From: Krumholzibacterium sp965370495
Lineage (GTDB): Bacteria; Krumholzibacteriota; Krumholzibacteriia; Krumholzibacteriales; Krumholzibacteriaceae
DNA: 12,356 nucleotides
Reading direction: 5' to 3'
NCBI GenBank assembly: GCA_965370495.1
Contig: CBDUUV010000076.1
Coordinates: 1-12,356 of the forward strand
Notes under the pieces: model-generated
The model's input: the letters and a program-made list of their open reading frames with translations, nothing else
Databases searched by the model: none
What the model was told of the DNA's origin: nothing
Shown: positions 1 to 7,271 of the stretch, one piece after another
Position numbering within the stretch: position 1 is the stretch's first letter
Layout of the letters: each line of letters starts with the position of its first letter
Position numbers and translations under genes: made by a program

Positions 1-1484
1 AGGTCTTTCAGCTCACCCGGTGTAAGAGTCCTGCTGACAAGAAGCATCGCGGCAAATATGACGGTCAGCACGACAGCATGCGCCAGGGTAGCAGGAAGGC
101 CGGATGGATCGGGCGCGAGCCAGTGGTACAGGGTAATTATCACAGCGGCTCCGGTAATGGTCCTGACAGAGCGCAGCCAATCTCTCTTGCGCCAGAAACC
201 CGGTATCGCCTGGACAAGTGCCCGCAGGCCAAGGATCTCTATCGGAAGGTATGAAAGCAGGGTCGAGATGACCGCTCCCTCCGCTCCCCAGAGGGGGATC
301 AGCACCGCATTGAGAACAAAATTCGTGGCCGCTCCGATAAGTGTCAATTTCGCGTATGTGCCCGCCCTGTCAGCCGCGATCAGACCCGGCAGAATAACAG
401 CACCGATGCTTCTCATAACCACGAGAGGCATGAAAAGGACCAGGATTCTGGCCGAAGCATCAAATTCCAGAGAAAAAAGCCCGACGATCAATGGCCTGGC
501 AAGACACGCAAAAACGACAACGACACACGATGAGTAAAAGATCGAATTGACTACAGAGCGATTTATAAGATCCCTGCACCTCCGGCTATCCCCTGCCGCC
601 CAGGCACCCGCAAGCGCGGGACGCAGGGTCATGACAAGGGCAAATGTCGGAAAAAGGCTCGTTTCGAGAAGATTTCTTGCCATCGAATAGATACCAACCT
701 GTGTAGCCCCTTCGAAGTAACCGAGCATTAGCTTATCGAGAAGTGAATAGATCGTGACCGACGCACCGCTTATCGCCAGCGGAACGCTGAGTTTCAAAAG
801 ACGTCTCCATACAGAAGGAGGTTCCCCGGCGCCGGGCAGTTCCAGCGTACCCGCACCCTCGTACTTCCCTCTCAGTAGCAGAAAATAGATTATCACCGCG
901 GGCACAAATGTCGCTGCTATATACGCGCCGAGAATCCCCACCGGCCCAAAAGCAAACCTGATCGCCAGGATAACCAACCCCGTCCTGATAACAAACATCA
1001 GGAACCGCATCACGAAGAGAAAACGGAATTTCTTAAGGCCAAGGATAAGCAGGACTGCAAGTTCGTTAAAACTTACCGTCAATATCATTACACTTGAAAT
1101 CCTGAAAAGAGGTACAAGCGCCTGTTCATTGAAAAATGCGGCAAGCTGCGGAGCGAAAACAGCGGCTGCTACTCCGACGGGAATCGTAAAGGCCGCCCTC
1201 ATCAGCATACTTGTGCTGACAAGTGTTCTTATGCGCCGCGGGGCTCGGACCGCGTATTCGCTGACAAGCCTCGATGCAGCACCCTCTATACCGAACTTGG
1301 CAGGGATCAGCAGAATCGTCGCCACCGCCATGGTCCAGTTGATCAGCCCGACGACACGCGGGCCCATCCACCGGGCAACGATAAGAGAAACGACAAACGC
1401 GCTGATCAGCGGCAAAGCCGTCGAACCGAAGGTCCATAAGTAACCCTCGGTAAGTGAACCTTTGATGGATGATTTTTGTTCCAT
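1..1484 (-). CDS. Wzx-type polysaccharide flippase (partial, runs off the window start)
   Basis: Multi-spanning inner-membrane transporter of the MOP/PST (Polysacc_synt) superfamily, expected to flip undecaprenyl-linked oligosaccharide repeat units to the periplasm for O-antigen or capsule assembly. I translated about 494 codons from ATG 1484 without an internal stop; the frame is still open at position 1, so a short C-terminus is missing. The N-terminus reads MEQKSSIKGSLTEGYLWTFG, followed by a hydrophobic helix and ARWMGPRVVGLINWTMA, the usual 'lineage-specific G-P-x-x-x-G' start of these flippases. Later segments alternate hydrophobic helices with short charged loops, for example LLDKLMLGYFEGATQVGIYS around the middle. 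The start lies 15 bp after the stop of the epimerase gene and has no good Shine-Dalgarno site, so translation probably depends on coupling to it. Family-level call is firm; the substrate cannot be read from sequence. Confidence 0.9.
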   Translation of the reverse strand, partial: MEQKSSIKGSLTEGYLWTFGSTALPLISAFVVSLIVARWMGPRVVGLINWTMAVATILLIPAKFGIEGAASRLVSEYAVRAPRRIRTLVSTSMLMRAAFTIPVGVAAAVFAPQLAAFFNEQALVPLFRISSVMILTVSFNELAVLLILGLKKFRFLFVMRFLMFVIRTGLVILAIRFAFGPVGILGAYIAATFVPAVIIYFLLLRGKYEGAGTLELPGAGEPPSVWRRLLKLSVPLAISGASVTIYSLLDKLMLGYFEGATQVGIYSMARNLLETSLFPTFALVMTLRPALAGAWAAGDSRRCRDLINRSVVNSIFYSSCVVVVFACLARPLIVGLFSLEFDASARILVLFMPLVVMRSIGAVILPGLIAADRAGTYAKLTLIGAATNFVLNAVLIPLWGAEGAVISTLLSYLPIEILGLRALVQAIPGFWRKRDWLRSVRTITGAAVIITLYHWLAPDPSGLPATLAHAVVLTVIFAAMLLVSRTLTPGELKD

Positions 1485-1499
1485 TTGAAAATCAACGTG

Positions 1500-2585
1500 T
1501 CAGGAGAAATATTTTTCGAGAATATCCGCTATACGGCCCGCTGCCCTGCCATCCCAGAGGGGTGGAATACCATGTTTACCGATACCGCTCTCCAGGATCT
1601 TCATGGCACATGATTCTACTTTCGCGGGATCGGTGCCTGCAAGAACATTCGTTCCCACATCGATCGTTATCGGACGCTCTGTGTTCGGGCGCACGGTAAT
1701 ACACGGAACTCCGAGTACCGTCGTCTCCTCCTGGATACCGCCCGAATCGGTGATTACCATCTTCGCGTACCGCATCGCCTTGAGAAAATCGAGATACCCG
1801 ACCGGATCTATCATCCTGAAATCACCGGACATCCGGAATGGCGGATCAGCCGTATCGATCATTTTTTTCGTGCGGGGGTGCACAGGAAATATAACAGGCA
1901 GTTTTTTCGAAAGTCCGATCAGCATATCGAAAAGGCTTCTCAACTCTTCGGGGCCATCTACATTCGACGGCCTGTGCAGTGTCACCAGGATATATCCACC
2001 CTTTTCGAGGCCGTAGCTTTCGAGGATGGAGGACCGTTCGGCTTTCTCCATATAACGGAGAAGGGAATCTATCATGATATTCCCGACAAAAAATATCCTG
2101 TCAGAGCTGACGCCTTCCTTTATCAGATTGTTTTCGGCTTCGGGCGACGTGGTAAAACAGTACTTTGAGAGAATATCGGTAACCATCCTGTTGATCTCTT
2201 CGGGCATCGCGAGGTCAAACGATCTCAGGCCCGCCTCGACATGCGCGACGGGGATATGAAGTTTGGCTCCGACAAGCGAACAGGCTACCGTCGAGTTGAC
2301 ATCACCCACTACTATGATGATATCCGGCTTCTGCTCCACGACTGTTTTTTCGAACGCGATCATGACCCTGGCTGTCTGCTCCGCGTGTGATCCCGAACCG
2401 ATGCCCAGGTAGATATCCGGTTCGGGAAGCTCGAGGTCCTCGAAAAAAATCTTCGACATATTCTTGTCGTAATGCTGGCCGGTATGGATAAGAAAGGTCT
2501 CGACACTCCGCGCGGCGAACTCGCGCATCAACGGAGCAATCTTCATGAAGTTGGGCCTTGCCCCCACTACCAGCGCTGCTTTCAC
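1500..2585 (-). CDS. wecB: UDP-N-acetylglucosamine 2-epimerase (non-hydrolysing)
   Basis: Cytoplasmic enzyme interconverting UDP-GlcNAc and UDP-ManNAc, the ManNAc donor for surface polysaccharides. The 361 residues match the family's usual length. Visible motifs are GARPNFMKIAPL (8-19), HTGQHYD (34-40), HVEAGLRSF (115-123), PEEINR (128-133), TLHRPSNVD (202-210), HPRT (236-239) and DSGGIQEE (280-287). These supply the catalytic Asp95, Glu117, Glu130 and His204 equivalents of E. coli WecB. The longer open frame up to 2714 adds 43 residues that do not look like the family and overlap the upstream gene. I therefore choose GTG 2585, where GTG and the upstream TGA share bases (GTGA) behind an AGGAAAGGG ribosome site. 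The HRPSN form instead of HRxEN marks a sub-branch rather than a defect. No UDP-ManNAc dehydrogenase (WecC type) follows, so ManNAc itself may be the sugar used. Confidence 0.93.
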   Translation of the reverse strand: MKAALVVGARPNFMKIAPLMREFAARSVETFLIHTGQHYDKNMSKIFFEDLELPEPDIYLGIGSGSHAEQTARVMIAFEKTVVEQKPDIIIVVGDVNSTVACSLVGAKLHIPVAHVEAGLRSFDLAMPEEINRMVTDILSKYCFTTSPEAENNLIKEGVSSDRIFFVGNIMIDSLLRYMEKAERSSILESYGLEKGGYILVTLHRPSNVDGPEELRSLFDMLIGLSKKLPVIFPVHPRTKKMIDTADPPFRMSGDFRMIDPVGYLDFLKAMRYAKMVITDSGGIQEETTVLGVPCITVRPNTERPITIDVGTNVLAGTDPAKVESCAMKILESGIGKHGIPPLWDGRAAGRIADILEKYFS

Positions 2586-3649
2586 TTTTTCCCTTTCCTG
2601 CCGGCTGTCCCGGCCACACCACTTCCTTTGCCGGAAAGCGATTTGCTGATACGGCCCCCGTACATCCTGCTGTAATATTTCCTGAAGGAGCCTTCCTTGA
2701 TCTTTCTCCACCATTTTTCATTCTCGATATACCAGTTAACCGTCTTCCTCATCCCCTCATCGAACCCGACCCTCTTCTTCCAGCCAAGCGCCTTGATCTT
2801 CCTCGTATTGACCGCGTAGCGCCTGTCATGGCCAGGACGATCGGCAACCAGCGTCAAAAGCGACTTGTCCGCGCCCGTAAGTTCTACAATTTTTTTTGCG
2901 ATATAGATATTCGTCTTTTCATCGCCCGCCCCAATGTTGTATACACCCCCGATTTCTCCCTTGCGGCCGACAAGTTCGATTGCCCTGCAATTATCCTCGA
3001 CATAGATCCAGTCCCTTACATTCTTTCCATCGCCGTAGAGAGGAAGCGGCTTTCCCTCGATCGCGTTCGTCAAAAACAGCGGTATGAATTTCTCCGGGTG
3101 CTGGTAAGGCCCGAAGTTGTTCGAACTGCGTGTTATTACAGCAGGCAGCCCGTATGTCCTGCAGAACGACCTGACGAGCATTTCCGCGCCCGCCTTGCTC
3201 GCCGAATACGGGCTGTTCGGCATCATAGGATCGGTCTCCCTGAATTTGCCCTTGAGGATGCTTCCATACACTTCATCGGTCGAGATTTGTACAAACCGGG
3301 CCACCTCGTATTGCAGGGATTTCCTGAGCAGAGTATATGTTCCGACAACATCGGTCCTGACGAAACTTCCCGCCTCGAGGATCGACCTGTCGACATGGGT
3401 CTCGGCAGCGAAGTTGTAAATGATATCGGTGTCAGGCAGGATCCTGTCGAGAAGCCTGGCATTACATATATCGCCCTTTACAAATTCCAGTTTCGGATCA
3501 CCAAGCAGCCCGTCCAGATTTTCAAGGTTTCCGGCATAGGTAAGCTTGTCCAGCACGACGATCCGATGTTTGGCCTTCTTCTTTAGAAGCATACGAACAA
3601 AATTGGAACCTATGAAACCGGCTCCTCCAGTCACCAGAATCTTTTTCAT
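2582..3649 (-). CDS. rfbB: dTDP-glucose 4,6-dehydratase
   Basis: Extended short-chain dehydrogenase (SDR) that oxidises, dehydrates and reduces dTDP-glucose to dTDP-4-keto-6-deoxyglucose with tightly bound NAD, the branch point to dTDP-L-rhamnose and other 6-deoxy sugars. The 355-residue product has the Rossmann motif GGAGFIGSNF (8-17), NFAAETHVDRS (79-89), STDEVYG (123-129) with the dehydratase pair Asp125-Glu126, and YSASK (148-152) with catalytic Tyr and Lys. It also has NNFGPYQHPEKFIP (177-190) and YGDGKNVRDWIYVEDN (205-220), typical of RmlB. The ATG is preceded by AGGAGG and touches the stop of the upstream dehydrogenase gene with no gap. After the normal end (YYSRMYGGR, 325-333) there is a Ser/Gly/Lys-rich tail of about 20 residues that the family does not need. 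The other dTDP-rhamnose genes (rmlA, rmlC, rmlD) are not in the window. Confidence 0.93.
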   Translation of the reverse strand: MKKILVTGGAGFIGSNFVRMLLKKKAKHRIVVLDKLTYAGNLENLDGLLGDPKLEFVKGDICNARLLDRILPDTDIIYNFAAETHVDRSILEAGSFVRTDVVGTYTLLRKSLQYEVARFVQISTDEVYGSILKGKFRETDPMMPNSPYSASKAGAEMLVRSFCRTYGLPAVITRSSNNFGPYQHPEKFIPLFLTNAIEGKPLPLYGDGKNVRDWIYVEDNCRAIELVGRKGEIGGVYNIGAGDEKTNIYIAKKIVELTGADKSLLTLVADRPGHDRRYAVNTRKIKALGWKKRVGFDEGMRKTVNWYIENEKWWRKIKEGSFRKYYSRMYGGRISKSLSGKGSGVAGTAGRKGKK

Positions 3650-4981
3650 TCAATCCTCCTGGATACCAGCGCCCTCGGGCCGCCCAAACGACTGATACCT
3701 GAACCCCTTTTCTTTCATAAGGACCGGTTCATAAATGTTACGGCAGTCGATGACAACCGGTTGGGTCAACATTATCTTTATCCTGTCAAAATCGAGCTGC
3801 CTGAACTCGTTCCATTCGGTCATGAGGATGAGCGCGTCGGCGCCATCCATCGCTGTATACTCATCTTCGAAGAATACGATCCTGTCACCGTACTCTTTCC
3901 TGGCATTATCCATCGCGATAGGATCATAGGCGTTGACCGTGGCGCCCATTCCCGTGAGCCTGTCGATCAGTTTCAACGAGGGAGCATGGCGAAGATCATC
4001 TGTGTTCGGTTTGAACGAAAGCCCGAGCATAGCCACCGTTTTCCCCTTTAACTCGGGGAGTTCGCGGAGAAGCTTCTCCATGATCATATCGATTCTCGCG
4101 GAGTTGACGTCGCTCGCCGCCTGAATAACCTTCAGCGGCACACTGGCGTCATTGCCGGTATGAAGTATCGCCGATACATCCTTGGGCAGGCAGGATCCAC
4201 CATATCCAATTCCGGCATGCAGGAACTTCGAGCCGATCCTCTTGTCGAGGCCGATCGCCCGCGCGACTTCGTTGACATTCGCGTCCAGTTTTTCGCACAA
4301 ATCGGAAATCTCGTTTATAAAAGATATCTTTACGGCAAGAAAGGCATTACTCGCATACTTGACCAGCTCCGCCGTTCTTATGGATGTAAAAACTATTGGT
4401 GTCTCGAGCAGGTACAGGGAACTGTAGATATCTCTCATGATCTCCCTGGATCTTTCGCTGTTGACCCCTATGACGACCCTGTTCGGCCGCATGAAATCCT
4501 CAATAGCCGAGCCCTCACGAAGAAACTCCGGGTTGGAGACAAGGTCGAAGGAGATGTTCTCCTTGAGATTGTCCCTGATGATTTTTCCGACCTCATCCGA
4601 AGTCCCGACCGGCACCGTGCTCTTCTGAACGAAGATCTTGTAATCTTCCATGCTGAGCGCGATATCTTTTGACACCTGATAGACAGCACTCAGATCAGCG
4701 GAACCATCATCACCCATTGGAGTGCCGACAGCAGAAAATATGACAAGGGACTCTTTTACCGATGACGCGAGGTCTGTTGTGAACTTCAACCTCCCGGCGT
4801 CGTAGTTGCGCTTGACCAGTTCCTTCAGCCCCGGCTCATATATCGGCATTACCCCTTTTTTGATATTTTCTATTCTTCCGGCATCAATATCGACGCATAT
4901 GACCAAGTTTCCAAAATCAGCCAGGCACGCGCCGCTGACGAGTCCGACATATCCAGTACCGACCATACAGATCTTCGGCAT
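3650..4981 (-). CDS. ugd: UDP-glucose 6-dehydrogenase
   Basis: NAD-dependent four-electron oxidation of UDP-glucose to UDP-glucuronate in the cytoplasm, for acidic surface polysaccharide. The 443 residues fit the bacterial TuaD/RkpK length. The N-terminal Rossmann fold shows MVGTGYVGLVSGACLADFG (6-24), then VGTPMGDDGSADLSAV (85-100), KSTVPVGTSD (120-129), NPEFLREGSAIEDFMRPNRV (150-169) and ELVKYASNAFLAVKISFINE (205-224). The nucleophile is Cys264 in YGGSCLPKD (260-268), and the C-terminal binding domain has LGLSFKPNTDDLRHAPS (319-335). The GGSC form argues for UDP-glucose rather than the UDP-ManNAc (WecC) branch. The ATG is preceded by GAAGGAG. About 140 bp separate it from the upstream GDP-sugar gene, while the downstream gene starts immediately at its stop. 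Confidence 0.95.
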   Translation of the reverse strand: MPKICMVGTGYVGLVSGACLADFGNLVICVDIDAGRIENIKKGVMPIYEPGLKELVKRNYDAGRLKFTTDLASSVKESLVIFSAVGTPMGDDGSADLSAVYQVSKDIALSMEDYKIFVQKSTVPVGTSDEVGKIIRDNLKENISFDLVSNPEFLREGSAIEDFMRPNRVVIGVNSERSREIMRDIYSSLYLLETPIVFTSIRTAELVKYASNAFLAVKISFINEISDLCEKLDANVNEVARAIGLDKRIGSKFLHAGIGYGGSCLPKDVSAILHTGNDASVPLKVIQAASDVNSARIDMIMEKLLRELPELKGKTVAMLGLSFKPNTDDLRHAPSLKLIDRLTGMGATVNAYDPIAMDNARKEYGDRIVFFEDEYTAMDGADALILMTEWNEFRQLDFDRIKIMLTQPVVIDCRNIYEPVLMKEKGFRYQSFGRPEGAGIQED

Positions 4982-5123
4982 TCGAGGCTCCTTCTCTAAA
5001 CAATTTCACAGAATTCCGGGCAGGCTCTCAGAGCTTTCCCGATCTGTACATTAAGAACAAATTAATAATATATTTACTGCCCCACCGCCAGAAACATCGA
5101 CGGAAAAGACAACCGGCCATCGC
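4982..5123 (-). other. Intergenic gap between the two sugar-gene blocks
   Basis: This 142-bp gap upstream of the UDP-glucose dehydrogenase gene holds an AT-rich island (about 5060-5085), a small stem-loop and the distal part of a terminator-like hairpin. Possible -10 boxes (TATTAT, TATATT on the minus strand) occur in the AT-rich island, but I find no convincing -35 at the right distance, so a separate promoter here is only a possibility. Confidence 0.4.
5017..5041 (-). other. Stem-loop in the leader of the UDP-glucose dehydrogenase gene
   Basis: CGGG at 5017-5020 pairs with CCCG at 5038-5041, and inside it GCTC at 5024-5027 pairs with GAGC at 5031-5034 around a three-base loop, with unpaired bases between the two stems. 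No U-run follows on the minus strand, so it is not a normal intrinsic terminator. It could be a leader structure or chance. Confidence 0.25.
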
Positions 5124-5134
5124 CTAGGCCCCGG
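5113..5134 (-). terminator. Possible intrinsic terminator overlapping the end of the rmd-like gene
   Basis: CCGGCC at 5113-5118 can pair with GGCC plus GG (5127-5134, two-base bulge) around an eight-base loop that contains the TAG stop. On the minus strand it is followed by TTGTCTTTTC. The stem is GC-rich but bulged and the U-run is broken, so termination would be partial at best. Confidence 0.3.
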
Positions 5135-6083
5135 CACCCTCCCGCTGCCACCACGCGACAAGGTCCTCCAGCATCGTATCTGCGGATATCACTGGTTCCC
5201 AGCCGGTATCCGCTTTCAGTTTCGTATTGTCACCGACCAGGACAGGCACATCGACCGGCCTGAGAAGGCCCGCGTCGGTTTTTACCACGACTTCAACTCC
5301 GATTGCCGCGACCATCGCATCGAGCGCCTTCCCCAGGTCGAGGCCTTCGCCGCGGCAGACATTATACGTCTCTGCTTCTCTGCCTTTCTCCATCAGGAGC
5401 CTGTAAGCCCGGACGACATCCCTCACATCGAGAAAATCACGTATCACATCGAGATTCCCGGTCCTGATCACCGGATCGTTTCTTCCCGCCCTGATCTCCG
5501 CGCACTGCTTCGCGAACGACGGCAGAACAAAGACTGTCGTCTGCCCGGGCCCTGTATGGCTGAAGCTCCGGGTCATAATTACCCGGCTTCCGAAGGTCCT
5601 GGAATACTGCATCCCAAGCAGGTTCTGTGCCGCTTTGCTGGCCGCGTACGGACTGACAGGTTCTACCGGGCTCGTTTCCGTAAGCGGCATCTCTTCAGGG
5701 CTCCTCCTGCCATATTCCTCACTTGAGCCGGTGAGAACGATCTTCGCTTTGAGCGATATGTTCCTGTCGGCTTCGAGAAGATTCAGTGTAGAGATCAGGT
5801 TCGCTTCGAACGTCCCACCCGGATCTGTAAAAGACCTTGCCGCGGAACTCTGCGCGGCGAGGTGGAATATATATCCAGGTTTCCATTCGGCGAGTATGCC
5901 ATTTACCGAACCGGCATCCGTAAGGTCACATTTTCTGTAAATGACACTTCCGGGAAATGTGCCCTGAGTAATACCGGACAGGTCTGCGAGATCTACCGCC
6001 AGCAGTTCATATCCAGCTGAATCCAGTTCCGCCAGCAGGTACCTGCCTACGAATCCATTCGCTCCGGTTACCATTGCTCTCAT
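5124..6083 (-). CDS. GDP-4-dehydro-6-deoxy-D-mannose reductase-like SDR (GMD/RMD branch)
   Basis: Extended SDR of 319 residues, probably reducing GDP-4-keto-6-deoxymannose to GDP-D-rhamnose (or a C4 epimer) in the cytoplasm. Seen: TGANGFVGRYLL (6-17), FHLAAQSSAARSF (73-85), the active-site run GSSEEYG (119-125), YAASK (146-150), SFSHTGPGQ (173-181), GNLDVIRDFLDVRDVVRAY (209-227) and LRPVDVPVLVGD (274-285). The last two are typical of RMD proteins. The frame stays open 60 bases upstream to a GTG, but ATG 6083 has GAAGGGG correctly spaced and begins directly with the Rossmann strand, so I take it. The upstream neighbour is a clear paralogue and likely supplies the keto intermediate. It carries a Glu in the active-site loop as dehydratases do, so the exact step assigned to each of the pair is inferred and could be reversed. 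Confidence 0.8.
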   Translation of the reverse strand: MRAMVTGANGFVGRYLLAELDSAGYELLAVDLADLSGITQGTFPGSVIYRKCDLTDAGSVNGILAEWKPGYIFHLAAQSSAARSFTDPGGTFEANLISTLNLLEADRNISLKAKIVLTGSSEEYGRRSPEEMPLTETSPVEPVSPYAASKAAQNLLGMQYSRTFGSRVIMTRSFSHTGPGQTTVFVLPSFAKQCAEIRAGRNDPVIRTGNLDVIRDFLDVRDVVRAYRLLMEKGREAETYNVCRGEGLDLGKALDAMVAAIGVEVVVKTDAGLLRPVDVPVLVGDNTKLKADTGWEPVISADTMLEDLVAWWQREGAGA

Positions 6084-6158
6084 GGAAACCCCTTCTTTCG
6101 GTTTCTTTTGAGCACCCGTCACGGCACTGCCCCCCCCACACACTGCATCGATCCCGCT
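6084..6158 (-). other. Short spacer with an eight-base G run
   Basis: The 75 bp between the two GDP-sugar genes contain eight C on the plus strand at 6130-6137 (G8 on the minus strand), about 47 bases upstream of the chosen ATG 6083. No terminator or promoter is evident, so the two genes are probably cotranscribed. Confidence 0.4.
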
Positions 6159-7112
6159 CTATTTCACGTTCCTCCAGAAATCCAGAAGGTCGGCGAGTGT
6201 CTTTTCAATGGGTATCTCCGGCTCCCACCCTGTATCGGCGTGAAAAGCGCTATAGTCTCCTTCGAGCAGGGGGACATCACTCGGGCGGAGCCTTCCCTTA
6301 TCGGTCCTTACTTCGACTTCGATGCCAGACAGCCCGATCAATATATCGAGGATCTCCCTGATGCTGTAGCTTTTGCCTGTGCATATGTTGTATACACTTC
6401 CCGGCTTGCCCTTATCCAGAGAAAGCCAGTAGGCGCGCACCATATCACGAACATCGGTAAAATCACGCCTCGCGTCGAGATTGCCGACTTCCATCACGGG
6501 GTCTTTCGCCCCCTTCTCGATATCGATGATCTGTTTCGCGAAATCACTGCAGACGAAGACCGGCCCGCGCCTCGGACCGGTGTGGTTAAACCCCCGCGTC
6601 CTTATTATCTTCATCCCGTAACTCATAAAGTACTGGTAGCCAAGCATATCCTGTCCGACCTTGCTGACCCCGTACGGGCTGAGAGGGCGAAACGGAGCTG
6701 ATTCTTTTATAGGTACCTCGTCCGGATATACCATCCCGTACTCTTCGCTCGAACATGCGATCTGTATCCTGCAGTCCAGGCCGAGTTTCTTGACAGCTTC
6801 GAAAATATTCAACTGGCCGATGATATTGGTCGTCAGAGATTCGCTTGGAGCGCTCCACGAGGTCGGAACGAAACTCTGCGCGGCAAGATGGAATATATAG
6901 TCGGGCCTGATATCTTCAAGGACCTGGTGTGTCGAGGAAGCATCCCTGAGGTCGCATTCGAACAGCTTGAGCTCGTCCCATATATGTTCGATATTTTCTG
7001 TACGGCTCCTCCAGCGAATGATACCATAGAGATCGATTTCTTTCTTCTTCAGGCAGAAGTCCGCCAGGTGGCTTCCAGCAAATCCGGTTATTCCGGAAAT
7101 AAGTACTCGCAT
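6159..7112 (-). CDS. GDP-mannose 4,6-dehydratase-like SDR (GMD/RMD branch)
   Basis: First gene of the polysaccharide cluster, 317 residues. It probably converts GDP-mannose to GDP-4-keto-6-deoxymannose using NADP. Seen: SGITGFAGSHLADF (6-19), an arginine-rich cofactor loop RWRSRTENIEHI (33-44), FHLAAQSFVPTSW (74-86), CSSEEYG (120-126) with a dehydratase-type Glu, YGVSK (147-151), RGFNHTGPRRGPVF (173-186), GNLDARRDFTDVRDMVRAYW (210-229) and LRPSDVPLLEGD (275-286). The Arg-rich loop and FNHTGPRRG agree with proteins usually labelled GDP-mannose 4,6-dehydratase, though it is shorter than the classical roughly 350-residue GMD. ATG 7112 has GAAGGGA at the right distance. The upstream region carries a promoter candidate and an operator-like palindrome, so this gene probably leads the operon. 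A 4-reductase role cannot be excluded. Confidence 0.8.
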   Translation of the reverse strand: MRVLISGITGFAGSHLADFCLKKKEIDLYGIIRWRSRTENIEHIWDELKLFECDLRDASSTHQVLEDIRPDYIFHLAAQSFVPTSWSAPSESLTTNIIGQLNIFEAVKKLGLDCRIQIACSSEEYGMVYPDEVPIKESAPFRPLSPYGVSKVGQDMLGYQYFMSYGMKIIRTRGFNHTGPRRGPVFVCSDFAKQIIDIEKGAKDPVMEVGNLDARRDFTDVRDMVRAYWLSLDKGKPGSVYNICTGKSYSIREILDILIGLSGIEVEVRTDKGRLRPSDVPLLEGDYSAFHADTGWEPEIPIEKTLADLLDFWRNVK

Positions 7113-7151
7113 CGAGTTTCCCTTCTCAAGACACCGCTTTCAATAAGGTTA

Positions 7152-7165
7152 ATGCCACAATATCA
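7152..7165 (-). promoter_or_regulatory. Second copy of an operator-like 14-mer, near the predicted transcription start
   Basis: The plus-strand 14-mer ATGCCACAATATCA repeats, with one mismatch, the 14-mer at 7229-7242, exactly 77 bp away. It lies just downstream of the TATAAC -10 candidate, where a bound protein would block initiation. Binding is inferred; the repeat is seen directly. Confidence 0.4.
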
Positions 7166-7168
7166 CCT

Positions 7169-7199
7169 GTTATATCATCAAATATTCTGTTTTTTTCAA
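7169..7199 (-). promoter_or_regulatory. Candidate sigma70-type promoter for the sugar cluster
   Basis: On the minus strand, TTGAAA (7199-7194, five of six to consensus) and TATAAC (7174-7169, five of six) are separated by 19 bp, about 55 to 85 bp upstream of the GMD-like start. The spacer is longer than the ideal 17 bp, which fits a promoter needing an activator. Confidence 0.4.
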
Positions 7200-7222
7200 T
7201 GTTCATGCTACTGTCTTCTCTG

Positions 7223-7242
7223 TATGGCATGCCATAATATCA
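7223..7242. promoter_or_regulatory. Perfect 14-bp palindrome with flanking repeat, likely operator
   Basis: TATGGCATGCCATA at 7223-7236 is a perfect palindrome; its right half and flank (7229-7242, ATGCCATAATATCA) recur at 7152-7165. It sits upstream of the -35 candidate, around -65 relative to the likely start, a position typical of activator sites for dimeric regulators. No regulator gene is in the window. Confidence 0.5.
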
Positions 7243-7271
7243 TTTGTATTTACAGGATACAAGCATAATAG

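Noticed and set aside
58..537. Plus-strand open frame of 159 codons near the window start
   Set aside because: It is antisense to the flippase frame, which stays open from 1484 to the edge with membrane-helix pattern throughout.
2586..2714. 43-residue N-terminal extension of the epimerase
   Set aside because: It overlaps the dehydratase gene, lacks family similarity, and the family start motif begins at GTG 2585.
2558..3586. Long plus-strand open frame of 342 codons
   Set aside because: It lies opposite the dTDP-glucose dehydratase gene, whose motifs are unmistakable; the plus-strand product is rich in Arg and Pro and shows no family motif.
3650..4981. UDP-ManNAc 6-dehydrogenase (WecC) instead of UDP-glucose dehydrogenase
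   Set aside because: It would pair with the epimerase, but the GGSCLPKD catalytic motif and the overall sequence are of the UDP-glucose dehydrogenase type.
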